Notes under the pieces: generated by a model
Told to the model about the DNA's origin: nothing
The model's input: the letters and a program-made list of their open reading frames with translations, nothing else
Databases searched by the model: none
Shown: positions 18,601 through 25,469 of the stretch, one piece after another
Layout: the number at the start of each line of letters is the position of its first letter
Numbering within the stretch: the stretch's first letter is position 1
Program-made: the position numbers and the translations under genes
Assembly: GCF_009758125.1 (NCBI RefSeq)
Contig: NZ_WRXO01000002.1
Span: 868,001-932,000, forward strand
Direction: 5' to 3'
DNA length: 64,000 bases
Source of the DNA: Chitinophaga oryziterrae
Lineage (GTDB): Bacteria; Bacteroidota; Bacteroidia; Chitinophagales; Chitinophagaceae

Positions 18601-19252
18601 TGTGAATACCGCTAACGGATGTTCCGTAAGCGCTAACACTGCCGTTGCTAAAAACATCACACCGCCGGTGACTGTAATAAATCCGCCAACAGCTACACTC
18701 TCTCCATTATCATTTGACATATTAACAGCACGCAGTGTTACCGGTGCCAGCTACAAATGGACATTAACATCCGATGATGTTAACTGGACCATCGCCGCTG
18801 GAGCAACCAGTACCACGCTTACGTATATGTCAGGAGAAGAAGGTTCTACCGGGACCTTTAAGCTGAAAGTGACGGATAATACAAATGGCTGCAGCGATTC
18901 CACTCAACTGGCATTAACAGTGCCGGTAAGTACAACAATGGCAATTGCAACACCTGCAATCGCTGAAGCCCGCGTCAGCAGCATTGAGCCTGTCATTGAA
19001 TACAACGCTTATCCGAATCCGTTTACAGACAAAGCCTATATCACATTTAAATCACCGGTAACAACAAAGGTGACAGTGGAAGTATTTGGCTACAGCGGAT
19101 CTCCGGAAAGAGTATTGTTTAATGATCAGGCCAGGGCAGGAGAGTCTTATAAGCTGGTCTTTAATCCGGCTGACCTGCCTTCAGGGATCCATTATTGTGT
19201 GATCAGAACAAACGGTAAAGTGTATACGACACGTTTGCTCCTGGTGAGATAA
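9635..19252 (+). CDS. Giant T9SS-secreted Ig-repeat adhesin (3,205 residues)
   Basis: A signal peptide with a poly-Leu core (residues 11-22) precedes three beta-sandwich modules alternating with Ig-like units carrying SWTGPNSFTST motifs (about residues 30-900). From nucleotide 12335 there are 27 consecutive units of about 75 residues. Each has ITWTGF, PGKYYVT or similar, two Cys (positions 14 and 62 of the unit) and a DSV or DST near the end. The last about 85 residues (YNAYPNPFTDKAYITF ... TTRLLLVR) are a type-A T9SS sorting domain, predicting secretion and surface attachment. The protein is extremely Thr-rich. It resembles gliding or attachment adhesins in design but is not identifiable as SprB. 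It is monocistronic, followed by a strong terminator. The ligand is unknown. Confidence 0.93.
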   Translation: MEKTLPTRGYKLIISLLLLLLAFKPPGMATPECPIITGTFPFANGTTVSTAYDGWYLDASKVVSPGYFAVKSNRIMAENLGGEGVWYSNVFSVAGYTDFQAAVKITAEGNQNSSEYVKIYYKINGGAETLLDQRTGNFGTIDFTSPVLTGNTIQLVVRIYDYNNGSSQTSKYYIEQYRVFREKGPCGSAISVTAAAGNSGILTCANASLTLSASSTATGVTYSWTGPNSFTSTAQNPVISTAGTYTVVGTSTAGSGSATVVVTENKTAPDISATGGSLACFTSVTLNANTSVANATYSWTGPGSFTSTTKNPVVTTAGTYTVTVKNPVNGCTASQSVTVASGTASQTDFWVEDFTLSDGVTTDNGTTSWTSTKPTSSSLFSVLSNSFRTSGTGLADGVWSSAVVNIAGKTNVKVSADCRSAVLNSSVVMNSSGDLMDYLRFYYKLNGGAEVLFAEKDGTINNHSTTYTNVSLSGLSGNTLQIIVRGRATGTDEFYYFDNVKMAGVDPAVTLTTAVSRTVTCANSAQITVTPSGTVSSYAWTGPNGFTSTAQNPTVTAGGQYVVTATLPSGCTVSASVTVAEDKAAPDLSASGGSFGCLTSIVINASSSIANPQYSWTGPNGFTSTLKNPTVSTAGTYTVTVTNPANGCTATQSVQVAAGVGTPSAFWWEDFTLANGTVVDNGATSWSVVNTASGTYSVQNNEFKVSYSDVGVGVWNSAVIDISGKKNVIISVDLRSEVTSGKSFETDDYIRVYYKLDGGAETLVYEDLAGIGNTTTGIASISINSAALNGSTLQVVIKTANSDVSEIYYFDNVKLTGTDIANVNATATVSGPLTCSTTSVTLAGSSTVPGVTYSWTGPNSFTSALQNPVVTAAGAYTLKVTAPGSGCTANATATVIQNITVPNLSITKPDTLTCTKTAVNLVAASTTTSAIVTWTGFAARQKTVSAGAPGKYYVTATDTISGCTKLDSVTVIQNVTVPNLTKTTPAALSCTTTSVNLTAASTTTGATITWTGFPAGQNPVSVTAAGKYYVTASTTNGCSKKDSVTVTQDITVPNLTITAPAALSCTVTSVNLTAASATTGATITWTGFAAGQNPVSVTAPGKYYVTATSANGCTKKDSVTVTQNVTLPNLTKTTPAALGCTTTSVSLTAASTTTGATITWTGFPAGQNPVSVSTPGKYYVTAGTANGCTAKDSVTVTQDLTKPNLSIVTPGTFSCNTASVSLTANTSTANTTITWTGFTTGQNSVTVYAPGKYYVTARNTVTGCISTDSVTLVQENITPNLTLSPTSGTLNCNVPYLYLTASTTTPNATITWSGFSPGQTTIMIFDPGTYYVTVRTASGCVNTDSVKVIQDYGRGNMKVQPPGIISCVSPFASLNVTGTDPGAVITWAGFQSGLNPVAVNDPGTYYVTVRGANGCLTTDSVKVLQDVSKPLITITQAGALSCSSISVNLTATSAADASTITWAGNAAGQNTITVYDPGTYYVTVRGGNGCINTDSTKVIPDTIKPTLTVTLPDTLSCSKFTANLTAATTTPGAVITWGGFAAGQNPVTISTPGTYYVSVRGTNGCLKTDSVKVVQNLKGPDLSIAQPDILTCSKVTVTLSATTATTGATITWAGFAAGQNVVTVSAPGKYYVTVRTNTGCTTLDSVTVIQDITKPNLTTTKPANLTCATTSVNLTAASTTTGAIITWTGFTTGQNPVSVSAPGKYYVTARSATGCTTIDSVTVIQDLVKPNLTTTTPAILTCGTTSVNLTAASTTTGAIITWTGFPAGQNPVSVSAPGKYYVTARSTTGCSAMDSVTVTQDITKPNLTTTAPATLTCATTSVSLNATSATAGTTITWTGFAAGQNPVSVSAPGKYYVTARSTTGCSTIDSVTVTQDITKPNLTTTAPATLTCTTVSVNLTAASTTTGAIITWTGFAAGQNPVSVSAPGKYYVTARSTTGCSTIDSVTVTQDITKPNLTTTAPATLTCATTSVSLNATSATTGTTITWTGFAAGQNPVSVSAPGKYYVTARSTTGCSTIDSVTVTQDIIKPNLTTTAPATLTCSTVSVNLTAASTTTGAIITWTGFAAGQNPVSVSAPGKYYVTARSTTGCSTIDSVTVTQDITKPNLTTTAPATLTCSTVSVNLTAASTTAGATITWTGFAAGQNPVSVSAPGKYYVTARSTTGCSKIDSVTVTQDITKPNLTTTAPATLTCATTSVNLTAASTTTSATITWTGFAAGQNPVSVSAPGKYYVTARSTTGCSTIDSVTVTQDIIKPNLTTTAPATLTCSTVSVNLTAASTTTGAIITWTGFAAGQNPVSVSAPGKYYVTARSTTGCSTIDSVTVTQDITKPNLTTTAPATLTCSTVSVNLTAASTTTGAIITWTGFAAGQNPVSVSAPGKYYVTARSTTGCSTIDSVTVTQDITKPNLTTTAPATLTCSTVSVNLTAASTTTGAIITWTGFAAGQNPVSVSAPGKYYVTARSTTGCSTIDSVTVTQDITKPNLTTTAPATLTCSTVSVNLTAASSTTGATITWTGFAAGQNPVSVSAPGKYYVTARSTTGCSTIDSVTVTQDITKPNLTTTAPATLTCSTVSVNLTAASTTTGAIITWTGFAAGQNPVSVSAPGKYYVTARSTTGCSTIDSVTVTQDITKPNLTTTAPATLTCATVSVNLTAASATTGATITWTGFAAGQNPVSISAPGKYYVTARSTTGCSTIDSVTVTQDITKPNLTTTAPATLTCSTVSVNLTAASSTTGATITWTGFAAGQNPVSVSAPGKYYVTARSTTGCSTIDSVTVTQDITKPNLTTTAPATLTCATTSVNLTAASTTTGATITWTGFAAGLNPVSVSAPGKYYVTARSTTGCSTIDSVTVSQNVAVPDLSITAPVMLTCQVSQVNLNATSATPNVTFTWTGFTAGQNPVIASTPTEYYVTVKSNVNGCTKIDSVAVTRNITAPAGVTAGNGGAITCTKTSTTITASSSTSGVSYAWTGPGSFTSTSATATVTTAGTYSLVVVNTANGCSVSANTAVAKNITPPVTVINPPTATLSPLSFDILTARSVTGASYKWTLTSDDVNWTIAAGATSTTLTYMSGEEGSTGTFKLKVTDNTNGCSDSTQLALTVPVSTTMAIATPAIAEARVSSIEPVIEYNAYPNPFTDKAYITFKSPVTTKVTVEVFGYSGSPERVLFNDQARAGESYKLVFNPADLPSGIHYCVIRTNGKVYTTRLLLVR
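12335..14593 (+). repeat. Divergent Ig-like units 1-10 of the giant adhesin
   Basis: Ten in-frame units of about 74-77 codons. All share the WxGF, YYVT and GC...DS landmarks, but they differ at many positions (for example units 6-9 use DPGTYYVTVR instead of APGKYYVTAR). They look like older copies flanking the homogenised array. Confidence 0.9.
14594..18193 (+). repeat. Homogeneous tandem array: 16 units of exactly 225 bp
   Basis: Lys-Pro-Asn-Leu starts recur every 225 bp from 14594; checked spacings are 15044, 15269 and 17969. Each 75-residue unit starts KPNLTTT and contains ITWTGF, GQNPVSVSAPGKYYVTAR and a CSTIDSVTVTQ-like end. Units 13-26 are near-identical at DNA level, including synonymous sites, which indicates recent unequal crossing-over or conversion. 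About a quarter of unit residues are Thr. Confidence 0.97.
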
Positions 19253-19293
19253 TAATATAGGGTGTGGAAAACCCTTTTACTTAAAATAATATT

Positions 19294-19330
19294 AAGGGCC
19301 GGTTATGGGGAAACCTGTAACCGGCCCTTT
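19294..19330 (+). terminator. Strong terminator of the giant adhesin gene
   Basis: AAGGGCCGGTTA (19294-19305) pairs perfectly with TAACCGGCCCTT (from 19318), closing a 12-nt loop, and sits 41 bp after the stop codon. Confidence 0.9.
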
Positions 19331-20095
19331 ACTTATATAAGTAATCATAAGAAAATCCGTTACTTACATTTACAGGAAAATTATCTATACAGTCTGTCTT
19401 TTATTAAAAAAGGTTAAAATAATATTAGTAGAGGAGAAGTGAATACCACCCTTCCAACCCCTTCCATGAAAAAGTTATTAACACTGTAATGTGAGCTACT
19501 GATGCTAAAATGTGGATAAAGTGGGGTCGTTGAGGCTCAGACAGATGAGTGAATCTGTTGCTTCACAACGCAGAAATTTTGAGAAAATTGTATAAGATGA
19601 CAACGTTTTACAATTAGCCTCAATCCTTTAACAGAATTGAAAATCAGGCCGTCTCACAAGTAATAAATATCATATATAAACGGGGCTGAAAAATCACTGG
19701 AAATCGTTAAAATTATTACCGTTTTTTTTTAGTATGTAGAGATGATGAATTTGTAATAGTTTGATTTATAGTAGACAAGCAATCGAGATTACTTCCTCAT
19801 TTATTTTTTAAAAAATATTGTTTTATCAATAAATATGGATATTTTTATATTCGAATTTACTATATACTTGAAAATCGGGTATTTATAAATCAAATCTCTA
19901 ACCAATGAATAATGCTGCCTTACAGGATATGTGGACCGCTATATTGGCGTTACTGCATATACCAGATTATCGACACCGGGAGAGCCGGTTGTATATATAT
20001 AATTACCAGTCCGGTAATTTCAATATGTTAATGAAGATAAAGGGGCAACACATTTGTTAGACAAGCATTCAACTTACCTCTGTTACAGTAATCCT
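19331..20095. other. Long AT-rich non-coding stretch before the DUF11 adhesin gene
   Basis: About 765 bp without a convincing gene. It includes a perfect 7-bp inverted repeat, AATTACC/GGTAATT at 20001-20019, which could be an operator or leader hairpin. A 51-codon frame (19905-20060) is considered under rejected items. Confidence 0.5.
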
Positions 20096-21853
20096 ATGCC
20101 TATGCGCACAATTAGTTACAATTCCACCCGTTTAACCCTGCTAAATTTTATGCAGCGGCGGGAGGCTCTGGTACATGGCACTAAAACGTTGATACTGCTT
20201 TTATTGGCAGGTCTTTCCTGGCAGCCAGCAGCGGCAAATGCTGCGACCAGGACTCGTGGTGGTACCTCTCCAGCTTCTGTTAAAGCTAACAGACCTTTGA
20301 ATTTCGCTTATACCGCGTGGACAACTGTTGACTACAGTGGTGCTACAGGTTATAACAACACCGTGAAAAGTGGCAATACAATAGCATATACTGTGCACGT
20401 GCATAATACCGGGACTGATCCGATTACTGCACTGACTATCATGTCTAATGTTCCTGCTAATACCACCTTTTACGGAGCTGCGCCAGGTTATATTCTCAGT
20501 GGTACTCAGTTAACATACACGCCTGTGCTGCCATTAGCCGCCGGAGACTCTACATTCTTTTCTTTCACTGTGACAGTTAGTGGTTCACTTGCAGGTATCG
20601 GCTATATAAATAATAACAGCTACGTTGATTTTAGCGATGGTAATGGTTACCAGACTGCTGCTTTTTACAATGGCGGTCCAATACCCTCCGCTACTGAATA
20701 TGGCACGCAGGTCCCGGTAGATAACGGTATGAATGCTGTAGCCTGGAAAACACAGGTATATACGCCTCACGGTACAGGTGGTTATATAGCGCCGGGAGAC
20801 GTTATTCACTATGTTATCTGGGTACGTAATATGGGTACCCTTGCATTGTCTAATATTAAGGTAACTGACTTTATACCGTCTTATACCTTCTGGAGATATA
20901 CTTCCAATGGAACTGGTGCGGCACCAAATAATGGATTGGTGACAATGACGATTCCATCGCTGGCACCCGGCGCCCAGGATACTGTATCATTTGATGTAAT
21001 AGTAGCTCAGGACCTTACAGGAGCAACCGCCATTGAAAATACAGCCACTGTAGATATTAATAATTTTAAGCCTGCTTTCAACACAGTGCCTGTGGATGCT
21101 TCGGGTAACAATCCTTCTGCTATTCCTACAACAGAACCATCTACCAGTATTCCGGTTAAAAGTATCACCTCTTTTGAAACCTGGAAAATCTGGCTGAATG
21201 ACAATGATAACTCGGTAAGAACTGTATCGCCCGGTGAAGAGGTTACTTTCTATATATATGTACACAATACAGGTAACGTGGCCATTTCTACACTAACGGT
21301 AAACGACGTGGTTCCTTTTGGTATGACCTTCAAGAGTATCAAAGATGGAGGATCGTATAACCAGACTGCCAATACCGTATATTGGGGCATTGATAACGTT
21401 GCTGCCGGCGCTACAGCTACAGTACGTTTTACAGTAACAATAGATGCACATCTGGAAGGTATAAGAACCATCACCAATACCGCAAAGGTCGAATCAAAAG
21501 ATACTGCATTATATACAATTGGTTGTGATCCTAATGATGCTAAGTGTGATGGTAAAGTAGGAACAGTTCTTCCTGTAGCAGGCGGAAAGAAGGACCTCTT
21601 TGTATCCACCGTAGTAACTCCTAACGGGGATGGCAAAAACGATTTCTTCTATGTAAGAGGTATAGAAAAGTTTCCCAACAGCGCTTTATTCATCTTTAAC
21701 AGATGGGGGAATACTGTATACCAATCCCAAAACTACCAGAACAACTGGAGTGCCAACGGATTGAGTGAGGGTACCTACTATTATCAATTCGATCTGAGGA
21801 ATACGGATGGAACTATAAAGACATACAAGGGATGGGTAATGATAATAAGATAA
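20096..21853 (+). CDS. DUF11-repeat surface adhesin with type-B T9SS signal
   Basis: From ATG 20096 the protein is 585 residues. ATG 20150 would give a more usual signal peptide (MQRREALVHGTKTLILLLLAG..., cleavage near AAANA/A), so the exact start is open. Three DUF11-type beta-sandwiches follow, recognisable by GNTIAYTVHVHNTGTDPI, GDVIHYVIWVRNMGTLAL and GEEVTFYIYVHNTGNVAI. The C-terminus (VVTPNGDGKNDFFYVRGIE, FIFNRWGNTVYQS, GTYYYQFDL) is the gliding-motility-associated CHU_C type-B sorting domain. Such cargo is usually exported and attached with a cognate PorP/SprF protein, and one starts immediately downstream. It is probably a filament or adhesin component (inference). Confidence 0.9.
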   Translation: MPMRTISYNSTRLTLLNFMQRREALVHGTKTLILLLLAGLSWQPAAANAATRTRGGTSPASVKANRPLNFAYTAWTTVDYSGATGYNNTVKSGNTIAYTVHVHNTGTDPITALTIMSNVPANTTFYGAAPGYILSGTQLTYTPVLPLAAGDSTFFSFTVTVSGSLAGIGYINNNSYVDFSDGNGYQTAAFYNGGPIPSATEYGTQVPVDNGMNAVAWKTQVYTPHGTGGYIAPGDVIHYVIWVRNMGTLALSNIKVTDFIPSYTFWRYTSNGTGAAPNNGLVTMTIPSLAPGAQDTVSFDVIVAQDLTGATAIENTATVDINNFKPAFNTVPVDASGNNPSAIPTTEPSTSIPVKSITSFETWKIWLNDNDNSVRTVSPGEEVTFYIYVHNTGNVAISTLTVNDVVPFGMTFKSIKDGGSYNQTANTVYWGIDNVAAGATATVRFTVTIDAHLEGIRTITNTAKVESKDTALYTIGCDPNDAKCDGKVGTVLPVAGGKKDLFVSTVVTPNGDGKNDFFYVRGIEKFPNSALFIFNRWGNTVYQSQNYQNNWSANGLSEGTYYYQFDLRNTDGTIKTYKGWVMIIR

Positions 21854-21885
21854 TGATGAACTGTGATCCTAAAAGTGCAACTAAT

Positions 21886-22878
21886 ATGTACACAAAAAAG
21901 AAATGGCTTACTGTAGCATTATCACTCTGCCTTGCGGCAGGCGCCCACGCACAACAAAGCGTACAGTTCAGTCAGTATATTTTTAACGGGATAAGTGTAA
22001 ATCCCGCTTACGCAGGTTACAAAGATGTATTGAACCTGAATGCCATGTACCGCCAGCAATGGAGCGGTTTCCCCGGGGCACCAACCACCGGTGGAGTATC
22101 TCTGGACGGTCCGTTGAAAAGACCTAACAGGGAAACAAATGTGGGCCTTGGTGTACAGGCCATGATGGATAATCTTGGTCCGCAAAAAGCAATATCTCTC
22201 TACGGATCTTATTCCTACCGTATAAGACTGGATGAAGAAGATACCCGTCGCTTTTGCCTGGGTATCGGTATCGGAGCTACGCAATATAGTCTGAATGGCA
22301 GCGACCTGGAATATCTTGACACGGGTGACCGTATCATTCCTGATGGTTCTGCAAAAGCTACCACTCCGGACGCACGCTTCGGTATCTATTATTATACTCC
22401 CCGTTTCTACTTCGGGCTCTCTGTACTGGACCTGTTTTCCAAATACACCAGCACCGGTTACAAATGGAGAGGATATACCTACGAAAGTATCCGCAGAAAA
22501 CAACACCTGTATGTAACTGCCGGATATATGTTCAAAGTGACAGATGAAATCTCTATCAAGCCTTCCTTTATGCTGAAAGATGATTTTGCCGGACCTACCG
22601 CGGTAGACCTGAGCCTTATGCTGCACATGGACGAATTACTCTGGATTGGCGGATCATACAGAACAAGCGTTCCTTTATGGAAAAAGAATTCGCTGCCAAC
22701 CACACTTGACAAAGCAAATGCTGCAAGCGCGATCGTGGAATATTATATCACTCCAAAGTATCGTATCGGCTATTCCTATGACATGAGCATGAATAAAATG
22801 CCAGGATCGCATGAAATATCAATAGGCATCTTATTTAATTCCAAGCAATACACTACTTCCAATCCCAGGTATTTTTAA
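21886..22878 (+). CDS. PorP/SprF-family T9SS outer-membrane protein
   Basis: From ATG 21886 the protein is 330 residues with a signal peptide (MYTKKKWLTVALSLCLAAG, AHA/Q). Earlier in-frame ATGs at 21832 and 21856 are possible; the first overlaps the adhesin gene. The mature start VQFSQYIFNGISVNPAYAGYKD is the PorP/SprF hallmark, and the rest alternates beta-strands of an outer-membrane barrel (YSYRIRLDEE, FGIYYYTPRFYFGLS, YRIGYSYDMSM). These proteins help export or anchor type-B-sorted cargo. Its position directly after a type-B adhesin indicates that this is its partner. Confidence 0.92.
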   Translation: MYTKKKWLTVALSLCLAAGAHAQQSVQFSQYIFNGISVNPAYAGYKDVLNLNAMYRQQWSGFPGAPTTGGVSLDGPLKRPNRETNVGLGVQAMMDNLGPQKAISLYGSYSYRIRLDEEDTRRFCLGIGIGATQYSLNGSDLEYLDTGDRIIPDGSAKATTPDARFGIYYYTPRFYFGLSVLDLFSKYTSTGYKWRGYTYESIRRKQHLYVTAGYMFKVTDEISIKPSFMLKDDFAGPTAVDLSLMLHMDELLWIGGSYRTSVPLWKKNSLPTTLDKANAASAIVEYYITPKYRIGYSYDMSMNKMPGSHEISIGILFNSKQYTTSNPRYF

Positions 22879-22890
22879 TTTAACAAGAGT

Positions 22891-25146
22891 ATGCTACGTT
22901 GTTACGCGATAATATTATGCACCACGATGTTGTTTCCGGTGTTGCTGTTTGGCCAGGAGCAGAAAAGCGTTCGGGTGATGGCTGATGAAGCTTTTGAGAG
23001 ACAGGAATATGCTGCTGCAGGAGCTTTATACAGTAAAGTGGCTGAAAAAGCTAAAGGAAAACATGCTGCTGAAGTACTGGTGAAAGTGGCTGAATGTTAT
23101 AGCCGGATCGGACAATACGATGATGCCCAGACATGGTATCAGCGTTTGGAAGCAAGACCGGACTGCCCTTCATCTGTACATCTGTTGTATGGTGAAATCC
23201 TGAAAAGCACCGGCAAATATGTAGAGGCAAAAGAACAGATCAGCAAATTCAGAAGTGGAAAAGCTGATAGTATGCGCCTCAAAAATATTATGCTGGCTGG
23301 CTGCGACAGCGCTATAGCATGGAAATCTGAAAAGGTGGACATGGCTATGGAAAACATCAAGGAACTTAGCTCCTCCGGCGCTGACTGGGTGAGCGGGGTA
23401 ACAAGACAAGGACTCCTGCTGGTATCCAACGGGTATCGCAAAATGTCAATGAACTCTACTCCGGAACATAATCCATCTATCGACGCACGTACCAACCAAC
23501 CATACTTCAAAGCTTACCTCTTTAAACAATACGCACAGGGTGTAGCAAATACCTACGTAGAAGAAGTTTTACCGGAAGTACTGGGTAAAGTACCTTATCA
23601 CGTTGGACCTATCTGCTTCAATCCAAGAGAAGATACTTTATATGTTACGCTGAATTCCTGGCAGCAGGATATCGCTAACCGCAGAAAACGCGGTCCGGTA
23701 AACGGAGAACGTGTCATGATGATTTTCTGGTCTGTAAAATCAGGTGATGAATGGCGCCCCCTGGAACCACTGAAAGAAATCAATTCTTCAGGAAGTTCTA
23801 CCGGACAGGTTGCACTGAGCCGCGATGGACAAACCATGTATTTTGCCTCCAACAGGAATGGCGGACAAGGTAAAATGGATATCTGGTATAGCGAAAAACA
23901 AAAGAATGGCAGATGGGGTAAACCTAAAAACTGCGGACCATTCATCAACACTCCTTTCGACGAAGCCTTCCCTACTTATAATGAAAAAGGAATACTCTAT
24001 TTTTCAAGTAAAGGACACCCTGGTATGGGCGGATTTGATATCTTCCGCGCTACCGGTGAAGAAGCCGACTGGACTAAACTGCAAAATCTCCGCTCACCTT
24101 TCAATTCCGGTGGTGATGATCTGGGCTTTATCATGAAAGCTAACATGTACGAAGGGTACTTCGCTTCTAACCGCCCGGGTGGTGGTGGTAGTGATGATAT
24201 CTATCGCTTCATGGATACTCACTTCGCTGAAAGATTTAATGGTGATGGCGGCATTCAGCCTTATACAGATCCTTCTCCTGTTCCTGATAAACCAGATGTG
24301 ATCCTGGCAGAGAAAACAACCAAACCTGCTCAGATCATCCCTGACAAACCAGAACCGGAAAAACCTGTTAAAGAATCTGTTATCGTTGCTACCAAACCAC
24401 CTGTCGTGGTACCTGTGGCTGCTCCGGTGGTGGCTCCTCCTGTAGTTGTTGCAGCAGCTCCTGCTCCGGCCCCAACTTCAGATGCTCCTGCAAGAGGCAG
24501 GAGGAAAAAAGCATCCGTTTTAACCGGTGCTACTACACCTGCTCCAGATCCGGCACCAAGCGAACCGGTAGTCACCTCTCCGTTCAAAACACCGGCAGCA
24601 GCACCAATAGCTGCGCCTGTAAACGAACTGCCGGTAATGACTTCAAAACGTCAGACTTCATTGCCTGCGCCGCCTCCGGTTGATAGTCCTGCAGCAGTGG
24701 CCGTAACAAAACCAGTAACAAAACCGGTTGCAAAACCTGTAGTAAAACAAGAAGAGAAACAGCCTTTATCCGACATGGATAATGCTATCCTTAATAAAAT
24801 GGAACACCTGCAGTTCTACTACGACTTTAACAGTGCTATCCTGACCACCGCGTCAAGAGAAATGCTGGATAGGGTAGCGGTTGTACTGTCTCAGTACCCA
24901 ACATGGAAACTGATGGTACGTTCCTACACAGATGCCCGCGGTTCTGATGCTTACAATAAGGACCTCTCTGCACTGCGTTGTTATGCTGTAATTGATTACC
25001 TGATCAAGAAAGGCATCCCTTCCAACAAGCTTTACTATGAAAACATAGGTAAAGATCCGGAAGATCCTTGCGGAAAAGGAGTTCCTTGTACAGAGCGTCA
25101 ATACCAGGCTGCAAGACGTACTACACTGAAAATCACACCTCAATGA
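22891..25146 (+). CDS. OmpA-family protein with TPR and PD40 repeats (PorE-like)
   Basis: 751 residues with a signal peptide (MLRCYAIILCTTMLFPVLLFG/Q). Residues about 25-140 form TPR helices (ALYSKVAEKAKGKHAAEVL). Residues about 225-450 contain PD40/WD40-like beta-propeller blades (LSRDGQTMYFASNRNGGQGK, GILYFSSKGHPGMGGFDIF, GYFASNRPGGGGSDDIYRF). A Pro/Ala/Lys-rich linker runs from about 455 to 620. An OmpA peptidoglycan-binding domain follows (YYDFNSAIL, then RSYTDARGSDAYN and LSALRCYAVIDYL). The layout matches PorE and relatives that tie T9SS components to peptidoglycan. It completes an adhesin-SprF-PorE-like triad and is followed by a strong terminator. Confidence 0.92.
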   Translation: MLRCYAIILCTTMLFPVLLFGQEQKSVRVMADEAFERQEYAAAGALYSKVAEKAKGKHAAEVLVKVAECYSRIGQYDDAQTWYQRLEARPDCPSSVHLLYGEILKSTGKYVEAKEQISKFRSGKADSMRLKNIMLAGCDSAIAWKSEKVDMAMENIKELSSSGADWVSGVTRQGLLLVSNGYRKMSMNSTPEHNPSIDARTNQPYFKAYLFKQYAQGVANTYVEEVLPEVLGKVPYHVGPICFNPREDTLYVTLNSWQQDIANRRKRGPVNGERVMMIFWSVKSGDEWRPLEPLKEINSSGSSTGQVALSRDGQTMYFASNRNGGQGKMDIWYSEKQKNGRWGKPKNCGPFINTPFDEAFPTYNEKGILYFSSKGHPGMGGFDIFRATGEEADWTKLQNLRSPFNSGGDDLGFIMKANMYEGYFASNRPGGGGSDDIYRFMDTHFAERFNGDGGIQPYTDPSPVPDKPDVILAEKTTKPAQIIPDKPEPEKPVKESVIVATKPPVVVPVAAPVVAPPVVVAAAPAPAPTSDAPARGRRKKASVLTGATTPAPDPAPSEPVVTSPFKTPAAAPIAAPVNELPVMTSKRQTSLPAPPPVDSPAAVAVTKPVTKPVAKPVVKQEEKQPLSDMDNAILNKMEHLQFYYDFNSAILTTASREMLDRVAVVLSQYPTWKLMVRSYTDARGSDAYNKDLSALRCYAVIDYLIKKGIPSNKLYYENIGKDPEDPCGKGVPCTERQYQAARRTTLKITPQ

Positions 25147-25451
25147 TGTAGAGAAATAATATAAAAGAAGCCCTCCCGGATTTCTCCGGGAGGGCTTTTT
25201 GCATTATCGGGAAAAAAATAAGTTTTGAGATGGTACCATATAATATTACACACGACATCTTTATTGTGAGAGCCTGATAACGTGTTGAGAAGACCTGATA
25301 CATTTTTAACCATATAGCCATTTAATTCTATGAAACCCGGTCCTGTCATCTGCACGCATCCTATGCGCGGAACAGTCTGAAAAGCCTTGAAACCCGGCTG
25401 ATCCCTTATCTGCAGTGATAATCCGTTAGAGAAAGAGCAATGTAGTTCCAT
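25140..25451 (-). CDS. Doubtful antisense-strand small ORF in the gap before the chitinase
   Basis: ATG 25451 opens 103 residues (MELHCSFSNGLSLQIRDQ...) filling nearly the entire gap on the minus strand and running through the strong terminator. It has no signal peptide or recognised family, and its C-terminal residues (GEIREG) are simply the terminator read backwards. An uninterrupted frame across this much AT-rich spacer is mildly unusual, but I lean towards chance. Confidence 0.15.
   Translation of the reverse strand: MELHCSFSNGLSLQIRDQPGFKAFQTVPRIGCVQMTGPGFIELNGYMVKNVSGLLNTLSGSHNKDVVCNIIWYHLKTYFFPDNAKSPPGEIREGFFYIISLHH
25168..25201 (+). terminator. Strong terminator of the DUF11 adhesin/SprF/OmpA operon
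   Basis: AAGCCCTCCCGGA (25168-25180) pairs with TCCGGGAGGGCTT from 25184 around a TTTC-type loop, followed by a T-run. It is among the most stable terminators in the window. Confidence 0.92.
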
Positions 25452-25469
25452 ATCGTCTAAACAAAACCA
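25202..25469. other. Spacer before the two-domain chitinase gene
   Basis: About 270 bp that should hold the chitinase promoter. No exact Bacteroidota promoter match and no hairpin beyond the upstream terminator were seen. The only open frame is the doubtful minus-strand one. Confidence 0.4.

Noticed and set aside
19905..20060. 51-codon plus-strand frame beginning MNNAALQDMW before the DUF11 adhesin
   Set aside because: No signal, family, terminator or ribosome-binding feature was seen, and it runs up to the next coding frame. Chance cannot be excluded in AT-rich DNA.
21922..22626. 234-codon minus-strand frame opposite the PorP/SprF gene
   Set aside because: Long but antisense to a clear family member; no domain or signal peptide is recognisable.
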